Shown piece by piece: positions 7,734-15,120 of a stretch of 64,000 nt of DNA (the stretch's first letter is position 1; each line of letters starts with the position of its first letter). Source of the DNA: Hansschlegelia plantiphila (GTDB taxonomy: Bacteria > Pseudomonadota > Alphaproteobacteria > Rhizobiales > Methylopilaceae). The notes below the pieces were generated by a model. The model searched no databases. It was not told where the DNA came from and worked only from the letters and a program-made list of their open reading frames with translations. Location: the NCBI RefSeq assembly GCF_027922265.1, contig NZ_BSFI01000004.1:124001-188000 (forward strand), written 5' to 3'. Position numbers and translations under genes: made by a program.

Positions 7734-7877
7734 CTAGCCAGGCACCCGCGACACCCGGCGGGCTTCCATCCAGCCCTTCAGCCAGGCGTCGCGTCTCGCG
7801 ACGTCCTTATAGGGACAGCGGCGCATCTCGACGCCCGCGGCGTAGGCCTCGCGGCCTTCTTCTTCGATACCGTTCAA
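7734..7877 (-). CDS. Small Rmf/CrpP-family protein, TTG start
   Basis: This 47-residue reading frame starts at TTG 7877, 7 nt after GGAG, with an in-frame TGA two codons upstream. The product, beginning NGIEEEGREAYAAG and containing RRCPYKDVARRDAWLKGW, matches the pattern of ribosome modulation factor and CrpP-like small proteins: G-x-A-Y-x-x-G, then CPY, then a W-x-x-G-W motif. Rmf dimerises ribosomes in stationary phase, while many alphaproteobacterial relatives have unknown roles. It is convergent with the amiR-like gene, and an AT-rich TATATA lies upstream as a possible -10. Confidence 0.65.
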   Translation of the reverse strand: MNGIEEEGREAYAAGVEMRRCPYKDVARRDAWLKGWMEARRVSRVPG

Positions 7878-8203
7878 CGCTCATCTCCTGCGATTGCTGT
7901 GTTCTATATAGGAAATCCGATCGCGGCGCGTCGGCATCTCCGGCCCGTCTGCGCTTTCTGCGACCATTTGCGGGAGATCGGGGCGCCGCACGGGCGGCGT
8001 GCTTCCGCGTTTCATGCATTCCGGACCCGGCCCGGCCAGGCGTGGAGCCGGTCTCGCCGACGGTCGGCGGCGCCTCAGTCTGGACCATCGGAGCGGTCGA
8101 CCAAGGCGGCGCCGCGTGCCAGACTTTCAGCCGCTGCGGCTCCGCCGCCAACAGACGACGATCGCCAGAAGGCGACGGGACCTCCAAGGGTGAGGAAGAC
8201 GCC
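7878..8203. other. Intergenic region between two divergent genes
   Basis: This 326-nt stretch separates the small Rmf-like gene (minus) from the Bug-type gene (plus). Reading frames through it give Arg/Ala/Pro-rich translations without any recognisable domain. I see only probable promoter sequence, including TATATA close to the minus-strand gene, and no repeat or RNA gene. Confidence 0.5.
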
Positions 8204-9181
8204 ATGATCAAGTTGCTGTCCGCCATGGCGCGGATCGTCGGCGCGGTGGGGCTCGCGTTCGCGGCGCCGGCGGCGTTCGCGGCTGATTACCCGACCCGGC
8301 CCGTGGTCATGATCGTGCCGTTCGCGCCCGGCGGCTCCACCGACCTCGTGGCTCGACTCGTCGCCGCCAAGATGAGCGACGCGCTGAAGCAGCAGGTGAT
8401 CGTCGAGAACCGCGGCGGCGCAGGCGGAAACCTGGGCGCCGCCGCGGTCGCGAAGTCCGCGCCTGACGGCTACACCATCCTGATGGGGACGGTCGCCACC
8501 CATGCGCTCAACCCGGCGCTCTACAAGAAGAAGGCCTATGACGCGGAGAAGGACTTCGCGCCGGTCACGTTGCTCGTGAACGTCCCGAACGTGCTGACGG
8601 TCAACCCCAACTTCGAGGCGAAATCGGTCAAGGAGCTGATCGAACTCGCCAGGAAAGAGCCGGGCAAATACGCCTACGCGTCGTCCGGCAACGGGTCGCC
8701 GCTGCATCTTTCGGGCGCGTTGTTCGAGAAGCTCGCCGGCGTGAAGCTCATCCACATCCCCTACAAGGGCTCCGGTCCGGCCCTGGTGGACGTGATCGCG
8801 GGGCAGGTGCCGATCCAGTTCGACAACCTTCCGTCCTCGGTCGAGCACATCAAGGCCGGGAGGCTGCGCGCGCTGGGCGTGACGACCGCGCAGCGGGCGC
8901 CGAGCCAGCCAGACATCCCCACGATCGCCGAGACGCTCCCGGGTTACGAGACCTACTCGTGGAACGCGCTGTTCGCCCCGGCCGGAACCCCGAAGGAGAT
9001 CGTCGACAAGCTGCACGACGCCGGCGTTGCGGCCGTGAACGACCCGATGGTGAAGGCGAAGCTTTCGGATGCGAGCGCCGTCATCGTCGGCTCGACGCCC
9101 GACGAACTGGCCGCGCATGTCACGAAGGAGCTCGCGAAGTGGGCGCCCAACGTGGCGGATTCAGGCGCCCAGATCGACTGA
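8204..9181 (+). CDS. Bug/TctC-family periplasmic substrate-binding protein
   Basis: The 325-residue product starts at ATG 8204 with GAGGAAG upstream. It has a signal peptide (MIKLLSAMARIVGAVGLAFAAPAAFA) followed by the Bug-family opening DYPTRPVVMIVPFAPGGSTD. Further family features are RGGAGGNLGAAAVAKSAPDGYTIL, IPYKGSGPALVDVIAGQV, and a conserved C-terminal half ending near APSQPDIPTIAETLPGYE...LFAPAGTPKEIVDKL. Such proteins capture carboxylates for tripartite TctABC transporters or act as sensors. No TctA/TctB genes are adjacent, so this is an orphan and the ligand is unknown. Confidence 0.9.
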   Translation: MIKLLSAMARIVGAVGLAFAAPAAFAADYPTRPVVMIVPFAPGGSTDLVARLVAAKMSDALKQQVIVENRGGAGGNLGAAAVAKSAPDGYTILMGTVATHALNPALYKKKAYDAEKDFAPVTLLVNVPNVLTVNPNFEAKSVKELIELARKEPGKYAYASSGNGSPLHLSGALFEKLAGVKLIHIPYKGSGPALVDVIAGQVPIQFDNLPSSVEHIKAGRLRALGVTTAQRAPSQPDIPTIAETLPGYETYSWNALFAPAGTPKEIVDKLHDAGVAAVNDPMVKAKLSDASAVIVGSTPDELAAHVTKELAKWAPNVADSGAQID

Positions 9182-9208
9182 CCGGATCGGGAACGGCGCT
9201 GAACGCCC

Positions 9209-9500
9209 TCATCCGTCTTTGGTCAGCATGTATCCGACTCCCCAGAGGGTCCGGATCATCGCGCCTTCGTCATCGCCCAGCTTGCGACGGAGATAGCGGA
9301 CATAGACGTCCGCGACCTTCGTGCGGCTATAGTCGGACGCATCCCGGCTCTCGCCCCGCAGCGAGACGTCGGCTTCGCCGCGCAGCACAGTGAGCGGCGT
9401 CCTCAGCTCATGGCTGACGTCGCCAGAAATCGCGAGCGCTGCTCGTTCAGCGCCTCGAGTTGCTCGTTCGTCCGCCTTAATTCGCTCGTGCGGCCCTGGG
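9209..9500 (-). pseudogene. Decayed two-component system (kinase fragment fused to regulator tail)
   Basis: The minus strand encodes part of a histidine kinase (TSELRRTNEQLEALNEQRSRFLA, then DVSHELRTPLTVLRGEADVSLRGE), with a one-base frameshift between the two pieces near 9417-9425. This runs directly into the C-terminal winged-helix end of an OmpR-type regulator (KVADVYVRYLRRKLGDDEG...TLWGVGYML). Everything between, including the ATP-binding domain of the kinase and the receiver of the regulator, is missing. The order kinase then regulator tail implies a large deletion between neighbouring genes. Confidence 0.8.
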
Positions 9501-9508
9501 GAGTCTCT

Positions 9509-9805
9509 ATGCATCGTGTCGTGATCGTGGCCGCCGCGCTCAGCCTGACGGCGTGCGCCAGATCGCCTGACGGCGCCGCACCATTCTCCGCCAGCCAGTC
9601 AGGGCTCGAAGGCTATTCGTGCGGGCGGCTCGGCGAGGAAAGCCTCCGCCTGAGTGCGGCGCTGGCGACAATTCAGACGCAGCAGGAAAAGCTTCGGCTG
9701 AAGGCCGAACAGGACGCGGTTCAGAGGGCTTCGACGATCAAGCGCTGCGACGCGCCCCGTTTCCAGGCGGCCGCCGCCCCGATCCAGCGGCACACGGGAT
9801 ACTGA
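9509..9805 (+). CDS. Small putative lipoprotein
   Basis: This frame of 98 residues begins MHRVVIVAAALSLTACARS, a lipoprotein signal with lipobox LTAC. The mature part is short, with a GYSCGRL segment, a helical Gln/Glu/Lys-rich stretch (ATIQTQQEKLRLKAEQDAVQRAS) and a second Cys in TIKRCDAPRF. The two Cys could form a disulfide in the periplasm. No function is recognised. Its start abuts the two-component-system remnant on the other strand. Confidence 0.6.
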   Translation: MHRVVIVAAALSLTACARSPDGAAPFSASQSGLEGYSCGRLGEESLRLSAALATIQTQQEKLRLKAEQDAVQRASTIKRCDAPRFQAAAAPIQRHTGY

Positions 9806-9908
9806 AGGGCGAGCCTCCGGGCGCACGCCGCGCTGAGCCCCGGCTTCAGCGCCGCGGACGCCGCGATGTCGTCCGCTGTCCGTCCTCGGTCAGATCGCGG
9901 CGGGCGAT

Positions 9909-10937
9909 CTATGATGCGGCTTGCGCCAGCATCCGGTTGTCGACCGGAAACACGACGAGGTCGGTCTCGGGCGCCGCGGAAGCGCGTTGTTCGATAATCG
10001 CGAGCTGCCTGGAGAGCTTATCAAGGCGCACGTGGAAGCCGAGCTTTCGAAGCAGCTTCGTGGCGCGTTTGGCGCCGAACGCCCGCCCTCGAACGGCCCG
10101 GCGCGTTCCAGTGTCGTTCCCGCCATGCGTCGTCTGAACGAAGGCGTTCTTCGTGGCGTCCTGAATGACCGGCCGACGCTTATGCATAAAAACGTGCCGA
10201 TCCGACACATCGAAGATGGTTCGCGGGTTCGAACGCGTGGAGATGTAGGCCAGACCCACGCTGGCGTTCGGCGCGATGACGGCCTTCAGGCCCACCGTCT
10301 CGGCGGTCTGAGCGATGTCAAGAATATATCCCTTACAGAGCGAGATGCAGAAATCGTCATGCTCGGGACGCACGTATCGCCTGAGGTTCGCGATGAAATC
10401 CTGAGAGACAGCGTCGTCGTCGTCGATCCGGAATGTGCCAAACGCATCCTGGCTGGTGATCATCTTCTGGCAGATCAGAGACGACAGATCGCTCATCTTA
10501 AAATTTTGTTCGCTGACAAAAGTCACTTTCAGATAATCCCGCGACCGGCAGATCCTGCGTAACTTGGACTTGAACGATCTCGGTAGCAGGGATGGCGCGA
10601 CTATCAGTATTTTGAAGTCTTTATCGGTCTGTGCATCGAGAGACGAAAGGCATATGCTCTTAAGGAGCACCAGTCTTTGATGTAGTCTCTTCTCGTCAAG
10701 TATATATGAGAAGTATGACTCTATCGGAAGGTTCTTAGAGATCTTGAATGGATTGTAAGTTGTTGAGAGGACTGAAAATCGAATAATTCCGACGATCGCG
10801 TTCCTTTTTGGAGGCGCCTTCGCACTGTCCGGCCTGAAACGCCTTGGCGCCAGATTGTATACCGACCGTGTTACCCTCCGACAGCGCTTGATGATCGGGT
10901 GATCGCTCTTGAGAAAGCGGCCGAAGGGAATCTGCAT
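9909..10937 (-). CDS. Putative rhamnosyltransferase-like glycosyltransferase
   Basis: The product (342 residues from ATG 10937; a TTG at 10976 is an alternative) resembles the family of putative rhamnosyl transferases. It has an N-terminal GIIRFSVL, then LHQRLVLLKSICLSSLDAQTDKDFKILIV, and a DxD-like acidic motif RIDDDDAVSQDF, followed by a stretch around LAYISTRSNP. It is clearly AT-richer than its surroundings, especially 10480-10760, with codons such as ATA, AGA and TTA that are rare elsewhere. This suggests recent acquisition. It stands alone with no other polysaccharide genes nearby. Confidence 0.7.
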   Translation of the reverse strand: MQIPFGRFLKSDHPIIKRCRRVTRSVYNLAPRRFRPDSAKAPPKRNAIVGIIRFSVLSTTYNPFKISKNLPIESYFSYILDEKRLHQRLVLLKSICLSSLDAQTDKDFKILIVAPSLLPRSFKSKLRRICRSRDYLKVTFVSEQNFKMSDLSSLICQKMITSQDAFGTFRIDDDDAVSQDFIANLRRYVRPEHDDFCISLCKGYILDIAQTAETVGLKAVIAPNASVGLAYISTRSNPRTIFDVSDRHVFMHKRRPVIQDATKNAFVQTTHGGNDTGTRRAVRGRAFGAKRATKLLRKLGFHVRLDKLSRQLAIIEQRASAAPETDLVVFPVDNRMLAQAAS

Positions 10938-11566
10938 TGCGCCGGCCGTCTCACCTTGGAACGAGGTAGACCACAACTTTCGATAGCGGATAGCGATGCG
11001 TCAAGAGCATCGAGCCGGCTTTTCTTGCGGCGAAGATCGAGCGAAGCGTCATGCGCTTCGGGCTGGACCGTTCTTGGGGACTGTCGGCTGTCGCCGGCGG
11101 CTGCAGCGCTCGTTCTCTTGTAGATGGCGGCGAGCGACGACGGCGTCGCCATGACGAAGCTTCGTGATCACGGCGAATCGGTGGACTTCCAGTTCATTGA
11201 AACTCTTCCGGGCGGCGCGCCGATCCATGGCGTTACAGGCGAGCTGGCCGAAATTCGGGGTGGTCTGCGGTCAGCCGGACGCGCAAAGGCGATGCGGTGA
11301 TGCGCCAGGTCGGGGAGCGGGAGCTCGGCGCGTCAGAGCTCGCATCACGATATTGTCAGGTCGAAAGGACAGAGCCCGGACGGCGGCTTATGGCGAAGAT
11401 CGACGCCAGACCGCGTCGTGCGACGAGCAGCGTGGAGGACCCGGGCCTCCGCGCCCGCTCTTTTCTGGCGGCGAGACCCGACGTTGTGAAGAGAAAGAGC
11501 GCTCGCCTTGAGCTTTTCAGGATCGGGCTCTCATTTAAGACCCCAGCGTTCCTGGAGCGGCCGCTG
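10938..11566. other. Intergenic region between glycosyltransferase and desaturase genes
   Basis: About 630 nt carry no recognisable gene. The only frame with gene-like composition is the short plus-strand one listed separately (11124-11300). Other frames here are Arg/Ser-rich and look like chance frames. The region lies next to decayed and AT-rich genes, so it may be a site of past insertions and deletions. Confidence 0.4.
11124..11300 (+). CDS. Possible small hypothetical protein
   Basis: An ATG-started frame of 58 codons (MAASDDGVAMTKLRDHGESVD...) has a balanced amino-acid composition with alternating acidic and hydrophobic residues (FQFIETLPGGAPIHGVTGELAEI), unlike the Arg-rich chance frames around it. 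An internal ATG at 11151 is an alternative start. No strong ribosome site is visible and no family is recognised, so it may not be real. Confidence 0.25.
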   Translation: MAASDDGVAMTKLRDHGESVDFQFIETLPGGAPIHGVTGELAEIRGGLRSAGRAKAMR

Positions 11567-12589
11567 CTACGCCGCGCGAAACTCTCTGAACGAGATCAGC
11601 CTCTGGCTGTTCTCGTCCCAAAGGGTCAGCGGAACGCATTTCAGGCTCTGGAGAAGAGTCAGCCGACCGACGTCGCGCAGCTCCGGGATGTCCCGCAGCA
11701 CGTCAGGCAGACGATAGAAGGGAATGCGGCTCGACAGATGATGGACGTGGTGGACGCCGATGTTCGCCGTCAGCCATCGCAACGCAGCCGGCAGATGATA
11801 GTGCGAACTGCCGTAAAGCGCCGCTTCGGAGGAATCCCAGTCGTCATCGATCCGCCAATGCGTTCGGTCGAACTGATGCTGGACGAAGAACAGCCAGACG
11901 CCGGCCGAGGCTCCAAGCGCCACGACGGGTAGCTGGATCATGAAGAACGCCCCGGCCCCGACGGTCCACGCCATCAGAGCCGCCAGCAAGGCGATGGCCG
12001 TGTTCGTCGTCATGGTGCTGAGCCAGAGCGCGCGCCCCTTGCGCATGAAACCCACCGGAAGCCGGCCCTGCAGGATGAAGACATAGGCCGGTCCGAGGCC
12101 GAACATGACCGCGGGGTGGCGGTAGAACCGGTAGCGGAAGCGTCCCCAGGCCGAGCGCGCCCGATATTCCGCGACGGTCAGCGTATCGATGTCGCCGACG
12201 CCGCGATGGTCGAGATTGCCCGACGTCGCGTGATGCACGGCGTGGCTGCGCTTCCAGTGATCGTAGTCCGTGAGGGTCAGCACGCCGATGGCGCGGCCGA
12301 TCCAGTCATTCGCCGATCGGTTGGCGAAGAACGCGCCGTGCCCGCAGTCGTGCTGAACCATGAAGAGGCGCACCAGCAGACCGGCGGCCGGCGGGATCAT
12401 CAGGAGATAGACCCACACCAGGCCGTAGCGCAGCGCGACGGCCATGACCGCCCAGGCCGTGGCGAACAGCGCGACGGTCAGGCCGACCTCGTAGAGGCTG
12501 CGCGCCATGTTCGGCCTCTGGTAGGCCCGAAGCGTCCGCCGCAGCGCGCTTGCGTCCAATCCGACGGGCCGGCTGTCATCCGCCGCCAT
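11567..12589 (-). CDS. Membrane fatty-acid desaturase (DesA-like)
   Basis: This 340-residue integral membrane protein carries the three His boxes of the membrane fatty-acid desaturase family: HDCGH (near residue 80), HxxHH in SHAVHHATSG and HxxHH in GVHHVHHLSSRIPFY. Several hydrophobic segments surround them. The boxes bind a di-iron centre that introduces double bonds into acyl chains, using electrons from ferredoxin or cytochrome. It resembles delta-12/omega-6 type acyl-lipid desaturases. A second, divergent desaturase is encoded at 13874-14971. Confidence 0.88.
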   Translation of the reverse strand: MAADDSRPVGLDASALRRTLRAYQRPNMARSLYEVGLTVALFATAWAVMAVALRYGLVWVYLLMIPPAAGLLVRLFMVQHDCGHGAFFANRSANDWIGRAIGVLTLTDYDHWKRSHAVHHATSGNLDHRGVGDIDTLTVAEYRARSAWGRFRYRFYRHPAVMFGLGPAYVFILQGRLPVGFMRKGRALWLSTMTTNTAIALLAALMAWTVGAGAFFMIQLPVVALGASAGVWLFFVQHQFDRTHWRIDDDWDSSEAALYGSSHYHLPAALRWLTANIGVHHVHHLSSRIPFYRLPDVLRDIPELRDVGRLTLLQSLKCVPLTLWDENSQRLISFREFRAA

Positions 12590-12927
12590 GGCGCAATCGC
12601 TTTCTCTGCGCCGAGGGCGGCCAGCGTTGAAGAAATCGGATCATCGAGGGCGCGCGGTGGTCCGGCGGCCCTTCTGCGAGAGCAGGCTATCGCGCGAATG
12701 CGCCTGAAACACGAGGCGACGTCGACTCCTAGCATTTTCCTGAGCGGTCAGGTTGTTTAGACGCCGAACGTTTTGGTGATGGCCGCGCGCAAGTTCATCA
12801 TACTGGCCGCCGCCCTTTCAGGGTGGCCATGGGGCCGAGCGGGATCGGGAGCCCCGGGGGACTGCGCGCCCCTTACGTCGAAGCGGCCATTGTGACGTCT
12901 TAGGGGTCGGACCGGCCGGGAGATCGC
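12590..12927. other. Intergenic region, no supported gene
   Basis: This 338-nt stretch lies upstream of the desaturase gene and downstream of a small secreted-protein gene. One 38-codon frame at 12779-12895 begins like a signal peptide but lacks a ribosome site, so I do not call it. Nothing else stands out. Confidence 0.5.
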
Positions 12928-13302
12928 TCAGGGCCCCGCATGTCGCTGGTCGGTCTCCAGGCGGCAGAACACCGGGGTGGAGTTGGTGTGGCCGCACTCC
13001 GCGCGCAGGGCGTGAAGCCCCTTGCCCGGCGCCGCGATCCGTTCGGCCCACGCCGAGTCCTCCCGGGTCGCCGGGCCGAATATCACCTTTCCGTTGTCGG
13101 TGACGGTGATGCTCGATGTGCTGTTGATCCGCGTATTGTTGGTCCGGACCGATGCGATGACATGCAGCCCGTCATCGTTCTGGGCCTGCACATCGGCGAC
13201 GTCGTAGTCCCGGCCCTCGGTCAACGACGAACCGGAAGCAAGTGACGGTGCGAAAAATAATATTGACGAAATAAGAATAACATATGGTCTATGACGCACC
13301 AT
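12928..13302 (-). CDS. Small secreted hypothetical protein
   Basis: The 124-residue product has a strong AGGAGG ribosome site and a signal peptide (MVRHRPYVILISSILFFAPSLASG). The mature part contains VQAQNDDGLHVIASVRTNNTRINSTSSITVTDNGKVIFGP, suggesting beta strands. Two Cys (AECGH and VFCRLE) could pair in the periplasm. I do not recognise the family. The upstream 13240-13370 is AT-rich and probably contains its promoter. Confidence 0.6.
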   Translation of the reverse strand: MVRHRPYVILISSILFFAPSLASGSSLTEGRDYDVADVQAQNDDGLHVIASVRTNNTRINSTSSITVTDNGKVIFGPATREDSAWAERIAAPGKGLHALRAECGHTNSTPVFCRLETDQRHAGP

Positions 13303-13537
13303 CGCCTCCTCCTCCCTTTAGAGTAGAAGTCCGACTCTTTGAGGTGAGGCCGTCAAGTTTATTATTCCTTATGCGATAGCGCAGCGAGGCTGCGGGCTCG
13401 CCCGATCATGAACGCGAACGCATTTCAGTTGTCTCGGCCGTCGTAGCTGCGAGACTTTCAACGAATGAGCCGCTTGCGCACAACCGGCTTTCCGCCGCCG
13501 AGCGGCGCGCCATAACATCGCAAAACAGGAGGAAGGC

Positions 13538-13753
13538 ATGCCCTACAACATCATCACCGAAGACGGCCGCCGCCGCATCCATCACGCCCGCACCGCGAGG
13601 GAGGCGCTCGAGGTCGCGGCGAGGGAACGTGAGGCGCATCCCGATCTGAGGATCGTATCGAGCGAGGGAACGGTGCTGCCGATCGACCGGCTCGAGCTGA
13701 TGGCGCGCGCCGAGGACATGGCTTCGGCGCGGCCATCGAAGTCGGCGGCCTAA
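13538..13753 (+). CDS. Small conserved-looking hypothetical protein (71 aa)
   Basis: A good ribosome site (AGGAGGAAGGC) precedes the ATG. The product (MPYNIITEDGRRRIHHARTAREALEVAARERE...) is a short alpha/beta cytoplasmic protein with a pattern of strand, helix (TAREALEVAARER), strand (DLRIVSSEG) and helix (IDRLELMARAE). No domain is recognised with certainty. It stands alone. Confidence 0.6.
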   Translation: MPYNIITEDGRRRIHHARTAREALEVAAREREAHPDLRIVSSEGTVLPIDRLELMARAEDMASARPSKSAA

Positions 13754-13873
13754 GCCCTGCGTCCATCCGTCGAGCGGCGCTTGGGAGGTCGACGAAAGCG
13801 CGATGAGACGCTGCGCGCCCTGGCGATAGCGCCAGCGGCTTGCCGAGAAGGCCGCCTTGCGCGCCCCGAAACC

Positions 13874-14971
13874 TTATTCGCCCGGGACGATCTCGACGGC
13901 GTCGGCGCGGCGCCGATCGCGGATCGCGCCCAGCAGACGGTTAGTCACCGCCCAGAAGCCTGCGTGGTTGCCCTTGTGGTAGGGCGAGGTCGCCGGCAGC
14001 GCGGCGAGCAGCCTGGCGTGGGCGGCGCCCAGATTGTGGTAGGGCAGACGCGGCAGCAGGTGATGCAGCGCATGGTAGCGCAGGCCGACCGGGGCCCACA
14101 GCATCGGGAGCGTCGCCGGCGGCGGTACATTGACCGAGTCAAGGAACTGACCGGTCGAGGTCATCTCGTCGCCGTCGTTCTCCCAGTGATGGGCGGCGAG
14201 CGTGCGCACCTGGTTCAGCACGGCGACCGTTGAGCCCAGAGCGAGCGCCGTGAGGAAGACGCGCCACGGGATCACGCCGAACACCGTCAGCCACACGAAG
14301 GCCGTCGCCCAGAGCCAGCAGGCGGCCTCCAGCGTCAGCCAGAGCGGCAGCTGGGCCGCGGTCGGCATGTCGCGCCTGAACTGCGGGTTGATGGCGAGCG
14401 CCGAGAAGCGCTCGACGACGATCTTGCGGAATGGCGGGATGACGGCCGCGAGCGGCGTGAGCACGCCGAAGCGAAGCAGCACGCCAAGCGGGGCGAGCGC
14501 GGAAACAGCGATGAAGCCGATCACATGCCACACCGTCTGGCGGGCGAGCGGCATGTATTCGGGGTCGAGGACGGTGCCGTAGCGCGACTTGGAATGGTGC
14601 TGATTGTGCACGCCCTCATACATCAGCGACGGCACGAGATAGGGCACGCCGATCAGCACGTTGTAGCCCGCCTTGAAGCCCGGCACGTCCTGCGCGCGCA
14701 GGTGGCTGACCTCGTGGATGAAGCTGATCCCCCGGTAGAAGGCGAGCACGGCGAGCACGAAGGAGATCGAGCGCAGCGGCGCGTTCGGCAAAAGAAGGGC
14801 GCCTGCGAAGCTCGCATAGGCCACCGCCGTGGTCGCGATCAGGTCGGCCCAGTAGATCGCGGGCCGCGCCTTGGCGAGGTCCGCCGTCAGCTTGTAGGCG
14901 GCTCCGGCGAGCTGGCGCTCGGACTGCGGGTCGGCGGTGAGGGTTTCGACTGACAAGACGGTCGTTTCCAT
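13874..14971 (-). CDS. Membrane fatty-acid desaturase family protein
   Basis: The start at ATG 14971 (METTVLSVETL) gives 365 residues with several hydrophobic segments. The His boxes are HEVSH, GVHNQHH and YHALHHLLPRLPYHN, typical of the fatty-acid desaturase superfamily with a di-iron centre. An additional motif LAAHHWEND lies between. It belongs to a different branch from the 11567-12589 enzyme, so a distinct substrate or position is likely. It is oriented with glnD (stop 149 nt upstream) but probably has its own promoter. Confidence 0.82.
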   Translation of the reverse strand: METTVLSVETLTADPQSERQLAGAAYKLTADLAKARPAIYWADLIATTAVAYASFAGALLLPNAPLRSISFVLAVLAFYRGISFIHEVSHLRAQDVPGFKAGYNVLIGVPYLVPSLMYEGVHNQHHSKSRYGTVLDPEYMPLARQTVWHVIGFIAVSALAPLGVLLRFGVLTPLAAVIPPFRKIVVERFSALAINPQFRRDMPTAAQLPLWLTLEAACWLWATAFVWLTVFGVIPWRVFLTALALGSTVAVLNQVRTLAAHHWENDGDEMTSTGQFLDSVNVPPPATLPMLWAPVGLRYHALHHLLPRLPYHNLGAAHARLLAALPATSPYHKGNHAGFWAVTNRLLGAIRDRRRADAVEIVPGE

Positions 14972-15120
14972 CGGTCTCGTGGAGGACGCGCCATTCTCTC
15001 TTGGAGAAGCGCCGATATTGAGGCGGCAGAATACCACCGCCCACCGGCCAGCGCGAGCGCCGGCGGGCTCACGAAATGCAACGGAGCGTTGCGAAGGAAG
15101 GGTCTTGGATTGCGGCGGCG

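Noticed and set aside
12779..12895. 38-codon plus-strand frame starting like a signal peptide (MAARKFIILAAALSG)
   Set aside because: No ribosome site, very short, no family resemblance and a Pro/Gly-rich tail; likely chance.
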